Assembly (NCBI RefSeq): GCF_012033735.1
Contig: NZ_JAAVJD010000014.1
Span: forward strand, 1-46,973
Direction: 5' to 3'
DNA from: Streptomyces lonarensis
GTDB lineage: Bacteria > Actinomycetota > Actinomycetes > Streptomycetales > Streptomycetaceae
DNA length: 46,973 bases
This document shows positions 1-7,311 of this stretch, piece after piece. Below the pieces are notes generated by a model. That model was not told the DNA's origin. It worked only from the letters and a program-made list of their open reading frames with translations, and did no database searches. Made by a program: the position numbers and the translations under genes. Each line of letters begins with the position of its first letter. The first letter of the stretch is position 1.

Positions 1-3000
1 GGCCTCGGCCGCTGCCGGCTCCTCGGCTGCCGTCACCGGCGCCTCGGGCTCGGCCGGGGGCGCGTCCACGACGAGCACGGCGGTCTCGGACGCGGCCGGC
101 GAGCCGGCGGGTGCCGACACCTTCCGCGTGGAGCGGGACCGGCGGCGTGCCGGCGCCTCGACCTCGGCCGGCTCGGCCGCCTGCTCCGGTTCGGCGGCGG
201 GCGGACCCGTCTCCTCGGCGGGCTGCGCGGCCTCGACGGTGACCACGGCCTCCTCGGCCGCGTCCTCCTGCACCGCAGCGGGCGGGCCCGCCGGGGCGGA
301 CGCCTTGCGGCTCACCCGCCGGCGGCGCCGGGGCTCCGCGGTGTCGGCGGGCTCCACGGCTGCCTGCTCGGGCACGGCGGCGGGCTCGGGTGCCGCCTGC
401 GCGACGTCGGCCTCTCCCCGGGCCGGGGCCGGGACGTCGTCCAGGACCTCGGCGTCGGTGTCCCCGCTCGCGACCGGCGGGCCGGCGGGCGCCGACGCCT
501 TGCGGGAGCGGCGGCGGCCACGGCCGCGACGGGCCGCGTCCTCGGCCTCGGCGACGCTGCTGTACAGCTCCTCGTCGGCCGCCAGCGGCGCGGAGGCGGT
601 CTCCGCCTCGTCGCGGGCGGTCTCCTCGGACCGGTGGTCCGCGGTGTGGGCCCCGTCGTCGCCGTGGTCGTGGTGGTCGTGCTGCCCGGCGCCGTCCTGG
701 TGGGCGGCGTCCGCGTCGGCCTGCTTCTGCTTCTTGCGGCTCTTCTTGCCACCGCCGCCGGTGCCCTGCGGCTGCTCCAGGTGGACGATGACGCCGCGGC
801 CGTTGCAGTGGACACAGGGCTCGGAGAAGGACTCCAGCAGGCCCTGGCCGACCCGCTTGCGGGTCATCTGCACCAGGCCGAGCGAGGTCACCTCGGCGAC
901 CTGGTGCTTGGTCCGGTCCCGGCCCAGGCACTCCAGCAGCCGCCGGAGCACGAGGTCGCGGTTGGACTCCAGCACCATGTCGATGAAGTCGACGACGATG
1001 ATGCCGCCGAGGTCGCGGAGGCGCAGCTGGCGGACGATCTCCTCGGCCGCCTCCAGGTTGTTGCGGGTGACGGTCTCCTCGAGGTTGCCGCCCTGCCCGG
1101 TGAAGCGGCCGGTGTTGACGTCGATGACGACCATGGCCTCGGTGCGGTCGATCACCAGCGAACCGCCGCTGGGGAGGTAGACCTTCCGGTCGAGCGCCTT
1201 CATCAGCTGCTCGTCGATGCGGGTGCCGGCGAAGACGTCGACCTCGGACGTCCACTTCTCCAGGCGGCCCGCGAGGTCCGGGGCGACGTTGGAGACGTAG
1301 CCGTGGATGGTCGACCACGCCTCGTCGCCGCTGACGACGACCTTGGAGAAGTCCTCGTTGAAGATGTCCCGCACGACGCGGACGGTCATGTCCGGCTCGC
1401 CGTAGAGCAGCGTCGGCGCGTTGCCCTTCTTGGCCTTCTTCTGGATCTCCTGCCACTGCGCCTGCAGGCGCTCGACGTCGCGGGTCAGCTCGTCCTCGGT
1501 GGCGCCCTCGGCCGCCGTGCGGACGATGACACCGGCGTCGTCGGGGACGATCTTCTTGAGGATCTGCTTCAGCCGGGCGCGCTCGGTGTCGGGCAGCTTG
1601 CGGCTGATGCCGGTCATCGAGCCCTCGGGCACGTAGACCAGGTAGCGGCCGGGCAGCGAGATCTGGCTGGTGAGCCGGGCGCCCTTGTGGCCGATCGGGT
1701 CCTTGGTGACCTGCACCAGCACGGGCTGGCCGGACTTCAGCGCGGCCTCGATACGGCGGGGGCCGTGGCCCATGCCGAGGGCCTCGAAGTTGACCTCGCC
1801 CGCGTAGAGGACGGCGTTGCGGCCCTTGCCGATGTCGACGAACGCCGCCTCCATGGAGGGCAGCACGTTCTGGACCTTGCCCAGGTAGACGTTGCCGACG
1901 TAGCTGGCGGACTGCTCCTTGTTCACGTAGTGCTCGACGAGGACGTCGTCCTCCAGCACGCCGATCTGGGTGCGCTCACCGTGCTGGCGCACCACCATGA
2001 CCCGCTCGACGGCCTCGCGGCGGGCGAGGAACTCGGCCTCGGTGATGATCGGCACGCGGCGGCGGCCCTGCTCGCGGCCCTCGCGGCGGCGCTGCTTCTT
2101 CGCCTCCAGGCGGGTGGAGCCCTTGATTGACTGCACGCCGTCGGAGCTCTCCTGCGGCTCACCGGACTTCTTGCGGCGGGGCTCGCGCACCTTGACGACG
2201 GTGCGCTCGGGGTCGTCCTCGGAGCCGTTCGGCGCCTCGTCGCTGTCGGAACCGCGACGGCGGCGACGGCGGCGACGACGGGAGGAGGAGCCGCCGGAAC
2301 GGCCCTCGTGGTCGTCGTCGGACTCCGCGTCGGCGTCGGTCCCGCCGTCGGCGTCCTCGGCGTCCTCGGTGTCGTCGGCGTCCTCGGCGGCGGCCGCAGC
2401 CGCGGCCTCCTGGGCGGCGGCGTTTGCGCGGCGACGGCTGCGGCGGTTGCCGCCGGTCTCCTCGGCGGGCTTGGCGTCCTTGGTTTCCTCGGCCTGGGCG
2501 TTCTCCCGCGCGGCGGCCGGCTCGGCCTCGTCGCCGTCGTCCTGGGAACCGGTCTCGGCGGCGCGCTGCGCCGTCTCGCTGCGGCGGCGACGACGGCCGC
2601 CCCGGCGGCGGCGACGGCCGCTGCGCTCACCGTTCTCGCCGTGGTCGTCGGCGTCGGTGTCGGCGTACCCGTCGGTGCCGGTGTCGACGGAGGAGGTGGT
2701 GTCGACGGAGGAGGTGGTGTCCTCGTCCGTCTCCTCCTCGTCGGCGGCGGCCGCGGCGGCGGCCTTCTGCTGCGCGGCACGCTCCTCCGCGGCGCGGGCG
2801 GCCTCGGCTGCCGCGCTCTCCGGGGTCTGGAACATCGGCGCCCGGAAGACGGGGGGCTGGAAGACGACGCCGGCGGCGGGGCGGGCGGAGCGGCGGTTGC
2901 CGGCCGGGCGGTCGTTCCCGGAGCCGGAGGCGCGGTCGGCTCCCGATGCGCGGTCGTCGGCGGGCGCGCGGTCGGTACCGGACACGGACTGCGCTTCGGC

Positions 3001-3600
3001 GTTCTCGGCCGGGGCGGCCGACTTGCGGGTGGCGCGGCGGCGGCCGCGCGCGGGCTTCTCGTCGGCCTGCTTCTTCTCGGCCGGGGCCTCGGTCGGCGCG
3101 GCGGCGGCCGGTTCGGCGGCGCGCGGGGCCGGGGACTGCTCGGCGGCGACGAAGACGGGCTGCTCCGCCGGGGCGGCGGTCCTGCGGGTGGCGCGGCGAC
3201 GGGTGCGCGCCGGCTTCTCCTCGGCGGCGGGCTCGGCCGGGACGGTCGCGGGGGCGATCGGGTCCTCGACGGAGACCGGGTCCGCGCCCTCGGGGGCGGC
3301 GGAGACCGAGGGCTGCTCCGGTGCGCCGGCGGGTGCGCTGGCCCGGCGGGTGGCGCGGCGACGGGTCCGGGCCGGCTTCTCCTCGGCGGCCGCGCCGGCG
3401 GGCTCCGGGGCCTGCGCTGCCGGCTCGGGCGTCGGGGCCGAGGTCTCGGCGACGACCACCGCGGGTTCCGCGGCGGTGGTGGGCGAGCCCGCCGGACGGG
3501 ACGCCGCGCGGCGCCGGCGGCGCGGCGGCAGGGTGTCGCTGGGGGTCGTGTCGCTTCGTTCTGCGGCGTCCGTACCGGTGGACGCGTCGATCTCGTGCAT
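1..3600 (-). CDS. rne: Ribonuclease E/G, 3' end outside the window
   Basis: This is the endoribonuclease of the RNA degradosome, acting in the cytoplasm on mRNA and rRNA/tRNA precursors. The frame reads 1,200 residues from an ATG at 3600 (GGGAG nine bases upstream) and is still open at base 1. The S1 RNA-binding domain lies near residues 570-610. The catalytic core follows, with VVIDVNTG (Asp827) and GGIIVVDFIDM (Asp871, Asp874) supplying the metal-binding aspartates. The zinc-link is CVHC (Cys929, Cys932). The core is flanked by long disordered arms of alternating acidic and Arg-rich stretches, including repeats such as RTRRRATRRASAPAG and SRKASAPAGPP. This middle-catalytic-domain layout is known for the Streptomyces enzyme, whose arms bind PNPase. 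Family assignment is secure; the function of the arm repeats is inferred. Confidence 0.96.
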   Translation of the reverse strand, partial: MHEIDASTGTDAAERSDTTPSDTLPPRRRRRAASRPAGSPTTAAEPAVVVAETSAPTPEPAAQAPEPAGAAAEEKPARTRRRATRRASAPAGAPEQPSVSAAPEGADPVSVEDPIAPATVPAEPAAEEKPARTRRRATRRTAAPAEQPVFVAAEQSPAPRAAEPAAAAPTEAPAEKKQADEKPARGRRRATRKSAAPAENAEAQSVSGTDRAPADDRASGADRASGSGNDRPAGNRRSARPAAGVVFQPPVFRAPMFQTPESAAAEAARAAEERAAQQKAAAAAAADEEETDEDTTSSVDTTSSVDTGTDGYADTDADDHGENGERSGRRRRRGGRRRRRSETAQRAAETGSQDDGDEAEPAAARENAQAEETKDAKPAEETGGNRRSRRRANAAAQEAAAAAAAEDADDTEDAEDADGGTDADAESDDDHEGRSGGSSSRRRRRRRRRGSDSDEAPNGSEDDPERTVVKVREPRRKKSGEPQESSDGVQSIKGSTRLEAKKQRRREGREQGRRRVPIITEAEFLARREAVERVMVVRQHGERTQIGVLEDDVLVEHYVNKEQSASYVGNVYLGKVQNVLPSMEAAFVDIGKGRNAVLYAGEVNFEALGMGHGPRRIEAALKSGQPVLVQVTKDPIGHKGARLTSQISLPGRYLVYVPEGSMTGISRKLPDTERARLKQILKKIVPDDAGVIVRTAAEGATEDELTRDVERLQAQWQEIQKKAKKGNAPTLLYGEPDMTVRVVRDIFNEDFSKVVVSGDEAWSTIHGYVSNVAPDLAGRLEKWTSEVDVFAGTRIDEQLMKALDRKVYLPSGGSLVIDRTEAMVVIDVNTGRFTGQGGNLEETVTRNNLEAAEEIVRQLRLRDLGGIIVVDFIDMVLESNRDLVLRRLLECLGRDRTKHQVAEVTSLGLVQMTRKRVGQGLLESFSEPCVHCNGRGVIVHLEQPQGTGGGGKKSRKKQKQADADAAHQDGAGQHDHHDHGDDGAHTADHRSEETARDEAETASAPLAADEELYSSVAEAEDAARRGRGRRRSRKASAPAGPPVASGDTDAEVLDDVPAPARGEADVAQAAPEPAAVPEQAAVEPADTAEPRRRRRVSRKASAPAGPPAAVQEDAAEEAVVTVEAAQPAEETGPPAAEPEQAAEPAEVEAPARRRSRSTRKVSAPAGSPAASETAVLVVDAPPAEPEAPVTAAEEPAAAEA

Positions 3601-3838
3601 GCGGGGGTTCTCCCGTCACGCTCCCGGGCGCCGCGTCAGGGACTGCGGCCGCCGCACGGGAGCTTGATCTGTTGTGGCTCGCCGGTTCCGGGCCCTCACG
3701 GCACGGCTACGGCGAAAGTCTGTTGGTCGGTGTCACGACGTCGGCTCGGGCCGGACCCGGGTGGCTCCCTGGTCCCGGGCCGTCCCACGGCGCGTGGACG
3801 CAGTCCCTGACCGGCAACCCCAGTTCTGCCGCCGCGTC

Positions 3839-4582
3839 CTACCGTCCGGCGGCCGTGGAGATGGCCGGGGCGGCGTCGCGGTCGGGCGCGAGCGGGTCGG
3901 TCACCGTGCCGGTCTCCTCATCGAGGGGCCCCTGCGCCAGCCTGGTCACCCCTGGGGGGACCGGCGGCGCCAGGTCGGCCGTGCTGTGGAGGCCGGACAG
4001 GACGTCGTCGGGTCGTACGGCAGGTGTGAGATGCCGGACCACCAGGCGCAGTATCGCACAGGGGCCGCCGCCGGGGGCGACCGGCCCGCCGTCCGCGACG
4101 GTCATGGAGACCACCGCGGCGCGGGTGTCGAAGGTGCGGGCGCCCTTCTTGGTCTGGCGGGTGACCTCGACGGATTCTGCCGCGAGGAAGACCGCCGCCG
4201 CCCGTTCGGCCTCCGCGGGGCTCACGCCCGTGAGCCGCAGTTCCCACCAGGAGGCGGCGAGCCGGTCGGCGAAGTTCGCGGTGTGCGCCTCCACCGCGTC
4301 GGTGATGTCCAGCCCGGGGGGCATCGAGGAGTCGAGCCGCTCCCGCAGCACGGCGGGGTCGCGGTGGTCCGCCAGGCCGATCTCCAGGTACTCCGCCTCG
4401 CTGGCGGTGCCGGTCGGCGCGGCGTTGGCGTAGCTCACCTTCGGGTGCGGGGTGAAGCCCGCGGAGTAGGCCATCGGCACCTCGGAGCGCTTGAGCGCCC
4501 GTTCGAAGGCCCGCTGGAAGTCGCGGTGGCTGGTGAACCTCAGGCGGCCCCGTTTGGCGTAACGCAGGCGGACCCGCTGCAC
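3839..4582 (-). CDS. TIGR03936/DUF2344 radical-SAM-associated protein
   Basis: The product has 247 residues if it starts at the GTG at 4582. It opens with RLRYAKRGRLRFTSHRDFQR and contains GFTPHPKVSYANAAPTG, both hallmarks of the DUF2344 family. This protein normally accompanies the B12-binding radical-SAM protein TIGR03960, here at 16.1-18.0 kb, and the two are often neighbours or fused. Its biochemical role is not established. The GTG has no Shine-Dalgarno sequence. The frame continues 14 codons upstream (GKRQPTGPPPAPT) to a CTG at 4624, which has GAAGGA ten bases before it, and an in-frame stop lies just above. The CTG may therefore be the real start, giving 261 residues. It lies upstream of rne in the same direction, with 238 bases between. 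Confidence 0.92.
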   Translation of the reverse strand: MQRVRLRYAKRGRLRFTSHRDFQRAFERALKRSEVPMAYSAGFTPHPKVSYANAAPTGTASEAEYLEIGLADHRDPAVLRERLDSSMPPGLDITDAVEAHTANFADRLAASWWELRLTGVSPAEAERAAAVFLAAESVEVTRQTKKGARTFDTRAAVVSMTVADGGPVAPGGGPCAILRLVVRHLTPAVRPDDVLSGLHSTADLAPPVPPGVTRLAQGPLDEETGTVTDPLAPDRDAAPAISTAAGR

Positions 4583-4621
4583 GGTGGGGGCGGGAGGCGG
4601 TCCGGTCGGCTGTCGCTTACC

Positions 4622-4671
4622 CAGTGTGGTTCATTCCTTCGGCCGAGACAGGCACTAGCTGTCCGATTCTA
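4622..4671 (-). promoter_or_regulatory. Leader with -10 box, SD and possible CTG start for the DUF2344 gene
   Basis: On the minus strand a TAGAAT hexamer at 4671-4666 is a good -10 box; the -35 (TGTGCC) is weak. Downstream are GAAGGA, then CTG at 4624-4622, the first codon of the conserved-looking GKRQP extension. A five-codon ORF (ATG at 4634, MNHTG, stop TAA at 4619-4617) overlaps this CTG. Confidence 0.4.
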
Positions 4672-4819
4672 TGCGCCAGGAGCGGGCGGGCACACCGCCC
4701 GCGCCCCCGTTCCGCGCCGGTCCACCACGCCGGGCGCCCCTACGGGGCGGCGGACGGCGGGGCGGCGGGTGGCGCCCCGGGGCGTCGGCGAGCTCGCTCC
4801 CCCGCCGCCGGCGACGGAC

Positions 4820-4849
4820 TGGACAGCAACCCCCGGCTCTCACTATTCT
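4820..4849 (+). promoter_or_regulatory. Promoter of the padR operon
   Basis: TGGACA at 4820-4825 and TATTCT at 4844-4849 are separated by 18 bases, a good match to a housekeeping actinobacterial promoter. Transcription should start near 4856, inside the adjacent inverted repeat. Confidence 0.55.
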
Positions 4850-4852
4850 GAA

Positions 4853-4867
4853 ATCGAACTAGTCGAT
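4853..4867. promoter_or_regulatory. Probable PadR operator
   Basis: The inverted repeat ATCGA-ACTAG-TCGAT falls at the predicted start site of the padR promoter and about 30 bases before the padR ATG. That is where an autorepressing PadR protein would bind. The assignment rests on position and symmetry only. Confidence 0.45.
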
Positions 4868-4898
4868 GCAAGCGAGTAGTGAGGGTTGGTGACTACAC

Positions 4899-5252
4899 AT
4901 GCCTCCGGCGGATCCCACAGCGAGCTGGCTGCGCGGCGTACTGCCGCTGGCGCTCGCCGCCGTGCTGGCCCGAGGCGACCAGCACGGCTACGCGCTGGTG
5001 CAGGAACTCGCGGCGGGCGGCTTCGGCAACGTCCGCGGCGGAGCCCTCTACCCCGTCCTGGGGCGGATGGAGAACGACGGCCTGGTGGAGGCCCGCTGGG
5101 AGCCCGGCGAGGGCGGCCCCGGGCGCAAGGTCTTCCGACTGACCGACGCGGGCGGCGAGCGGCTGCGGGAGGAGGCCGAGAACTGGCAGCGGTTCTCGGC
5201 GGCGATGGGACAGCTGCTGGATCTCACGGGGACGAAGGAGAAGGAATCGTGA
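4899..5252 (+). CDS. PadR family transcriptional regulator
   Basis: A 117-residue winged-helix protein. The typical PadR core is clear: LALAAVLARGDQHGYALVQE, then GALYPVLGRMENDGLVEARW and a basic wing (GPGRKVFRLTDAG), followed by a short dimerisation helix. PadR proteins are small ligand- or signal-responsive repressors that usually control a neighbouring membrane protein and themselves. The ATG at 4899 is preceded by GAGGGTTGGTG. The stop TGA shares its last base with the next gene's ATG (TGATG), so the pair is translationally coupled. The palindrome at 4853-4867 is the likely autoregulatory site. Confidence 0.95.
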   Translation: MPPADPTASWLRGVLPLALAAVLARGDQHGYALVQELAAGGFGNVRGGALYPVLGRMENDGLVEARWEPGEGGPGRKVFRLTDAGGERLREEAENWQRFSAAMGQLLDLTGTKEKES

Positions 5253-6259
5253 TGACGGAGACCGACAAGCGCTGGGAAGCACAGCTTCGACTGGCGCTGG
5301 CGGACCGCGGGGTGGGGTACGAGGTCGCCGACGAGGTGATGGAGGAGGTCGGCCAGCACTGCGCGGATTCCGGGGAGAGCCCCGAGGCGGCGTTCGGCAC
5401 CGCGGAGGAGTACGCCGTCGCCGTCGTGCGGGACCGCATACCCGAGGAGGAGCGTGCCGGGCGGCGCTGGGACGCCATGTCGTTCCAGGACCACGTCGAC
5501 GGCGCACTGATCCTCACCGGCTGGTGGACCATGGGCGCCGGTTTCCTCCTCTGGGGCGCGGTCGACTTCATGACGGCCCTGACCTGGGGCGGCCTGGTGG
5601 GCACGACGCTCGCGCTGCTGGCCACGATCACCGGCAGCCTCGGGTACAGCTTCTCCGGCACCCGGCTGTCGGCCGGGCTGGGCTGGATCGGCGCCGCGCT
5701 GGGCCTGGCGGTCGCCGCCGGACTCGCCTTCGTCCTGCTGCCGGCGACCGAGCTGGGCCGGGTGCCGGTCCTGCTGCTGAGCGCGGTCGGGGCCGCCGCG
5801 TTCGCCTGGGGTTTCCTGCGCAAGCACGACGACAAGGGCGAGAAGACCGTCGCGGCCCGCGGACCGCTGGGACGCGAGGAGTGGCTGCGGGAGCTGCCAC
5901 GCCTGCTGAAGGAACTGCACGGTGTGCCGTCCGCCCGGGCGAAGGAGATCACCGAGGACGCGGCGCGGCACGTGCGGGAGACCGGCGTCGAGCCGCAGGA
6001 GGAGTTCGGGCCGGTGCACCACTACGCGCTCCGGGCGGCCGACGGCGAGCCCGCACCGCAGCAGCGCTGGTGGCTGCGGAGCGGGGTGTCCGCCGCCGGG
6101 CTCATGCTCGCGGTCTCGATCGGCGCCTTCGTGCTGCACTTCTCGGTGCTGACGGCCTCGACCTGGGTACTCATCGGCGCCAGCCTGGTCCTGGTGCTGG
6201 CGCTGGTCCTCTTCGTCGCGGAGCTGGCGGAGCACCGCGACCGGCAGGCCGAGCGGTAG
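5252..6259 (+). CDS. HAAS-domain membrane protein with two HAAS-like modules
   Basis: A 335-residue integral membrane protein encoded in one operon with padR. The N-terminal ~65 residues (RWEAQLRLALADRG...EEVGQHCADSGESPEAAFG) match the HAAS (DUF1700-type) helical module commonly found next to PadR regulators. Four hydrophobic segments follow around residues 85-190. A second HAAS-like stretch (EEWLRELPRLLKELHG...HVRETGVEPQEEFG) occurs at about 208-260, then two more membrane segments. An ATG at 5252 and a GTG at 5249 are both in frame; AAGGAG lies just upstream. The specific function is unknown; a PadR-controlled envelope sensor or anti-sigma-like role is only inferred. Confidence 0.88.
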   Translation: MTETDKRWEAQLRLALADRGVGYEVADEVMEEVGQHCADSGESPEAAFGTAEEYAVAVVRDRIPEEERAGRRWDAMSFQDHVDGALILTGWWTMGAGFLLWGAVDFMTALTWGGLVGTTLALLATITGSLGYSFSGTRLSAGLGWIGAALGLAVAAGLAFVLLPATELGRVPVLLLSAVGAAAFAWGFLRKHDDKGEKTVAARGPLGREEWLRELPRLLKELHGVPSARAKEITEDAARHVRETGVEPQEEFGPVHHYALRAADGEPAPQQRWWLRSGVSAAGLMLAVSIGAFVLHFSVLTASTWVLIGASLVLVLALVLFVAELAEHRDRQAER

Positions 6260-6299
6260 GCGAGGCAGCGAACCGGTGCGGCGGCGCCGCACCGTCCAG

Positions 6300-6339
6300 A
6301 ACGCCCCGTTCCCCATGCACGCACGGGGAGCGGGGCGTT
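6300..6339. terminator. Convergent terminator
   Basis: A GC-rich hairpin with arms AACGCCCCGTTCCCC and CGGGGAGCGGGGCGTT lies between the convergent HAAS and tetR genes and can serve both. Confidence 0.75.
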
Positions 6340-6392
6340 CGGCGCGTCCCGGTGCCTCGACCGCACGCAGCACCGGGACGCCGGAGGTCCGG

Positions 6393-7055
6393 TCAGCCGG
6401 TGGAGTCCTCCGCCTCGCGAACGGGAGCCTCCGGGGGGTCGGCGCTCAGCAGCTGGTCGAACAGGGTCATCCCGGCCCGCATGTCGACCTTCTCGTCGAG
6501 GAGCCACTGGGTGGACAGCCCGTCCATGGCCGCCAGGAGCAGCGAGGCGGCGACATCGAGCGGGATGTCCGCGCGGACGGCGCCGACGGCCCGTCCGTGT
6601 TCGAGGACCAGGTGGATCTGGCCGCGCAGCCGTTCGTAGCGCTCGGCGAAGTAGGCGCGTGACCCTTCGTTGTCGGACTCCAGCGCGCGCGCCAGCATGC
6701 TGTTGAAGAGCGCCATGAGCCCCGGGACGCGGGTGATGAAGTCGGTGCTGCTCAGCACGGCCGCGGGGCCGCCGTCCACCGCCAGCTCGGCCTCGGCGCG
6801 CTGGTCGGCCTCGCGCAGCACTTCGAGGAAGAGCTGTTCGCGGGAGCCGAAGTAGCGGCTGACCGCGGCGTGGGTGAGGCCGACGGATTCGGCGATGGCG
6901 CGGAGCGAGGTGTGTTCGTAGCCGCGCTCGTTGAAGACCTCAACGGTCTTGTCGAGGATCTGTCGGCGTCGCTCGATGCCCTTGCGGTAGGGGCCTCGGC
7001 GCCCCTTGGGGGCTGCTGCCGCCGGCTGGTCACCGGTGTCGTTCACGGGTGTCAC
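6393..7055 (-). CDS. TetR/AcrR family transcriptional regulator
   Basis: A 220-residue repressor. The N-terminal helix-turn-helix (ILDKTVEVFNERGYEHTSL, then AIAESVGLTHAAVSRYFGSR) is canonical TetR, and the rest is a helical ligand-binding domain. Three in-frame GTG codons lie at 7058, 7055 and 7046. The one at 7055 has GAGGAG six bases upstream and is preferred. The gene diverges from the GH13 gene, and the spacer contains the perfect palindrome at 7218-7239. The likely targets are itself and the GH13-MMPL pair. The inducer is not evident. Confidence 0.94.
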   Translation of the reverse strand: MTPVNDTGDQPAAAAPKGRRGPYRKGIERRRQILDKTVEVFNERGYEHTSLRAIAESVGLTHAAVSRYFGSREQLFLEVLREADQRAEAELAVDGGPAAVLSSTDFITRVPGLMALFNSMLARALESDNEGSRAYFAERYERLRGQIHLVLEHGRAVGAVRADIPLDVAASLLLAAMDGLSTQWLLDEKVDMRAGMTLFDQLLSADPPEAPVREAEDSTG

Positions 7056-7217
7056 CACCTTCTCCTCGGTATCGGCGCGACCCCTGAGTTTATGGGCCGC
7101 GCGCCGGCCGGACCCGTTGTCCTCCGGGGCGTTCCCCCGGTTCCGTCCGCGTCGCCCGGGGTCGCGCGGTGGGCTACCGGGCGGGCGGCGGATCGGCGCG
7201 GCTTCGCCATCGTAGCG

Positions 7218-7239
7218 AAAAGTTCCGCGCGGAACTTTT
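7218..7239. promoter_or_regulatory. TetR operator: perfect 22-bp palindrome
   Basis: Two exact 11-bp half-sites (AAAAGTTCCGC and its complement) abut without a spacer between tetR and the GH13 gene. This is the classic form and position of a TetR-family operator controlling divergent promoters. Confidence 0.8.
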
Positions 7240-7311
7240 GGTGTACGGTGGTGCTGCGCGCCGCCGATCGGCCGGCGCCATCCCCCTGTCGCGCCGAGAA
7301 CGAGGAGAACC

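Noticed and set aside
634-4433. Several long rightward frames opposite rne and the DUF2344 gene
   Set aside because: They are antisense to a gene with full RNase E motifs and are low-complexity, as expected in GC-rich DNA.
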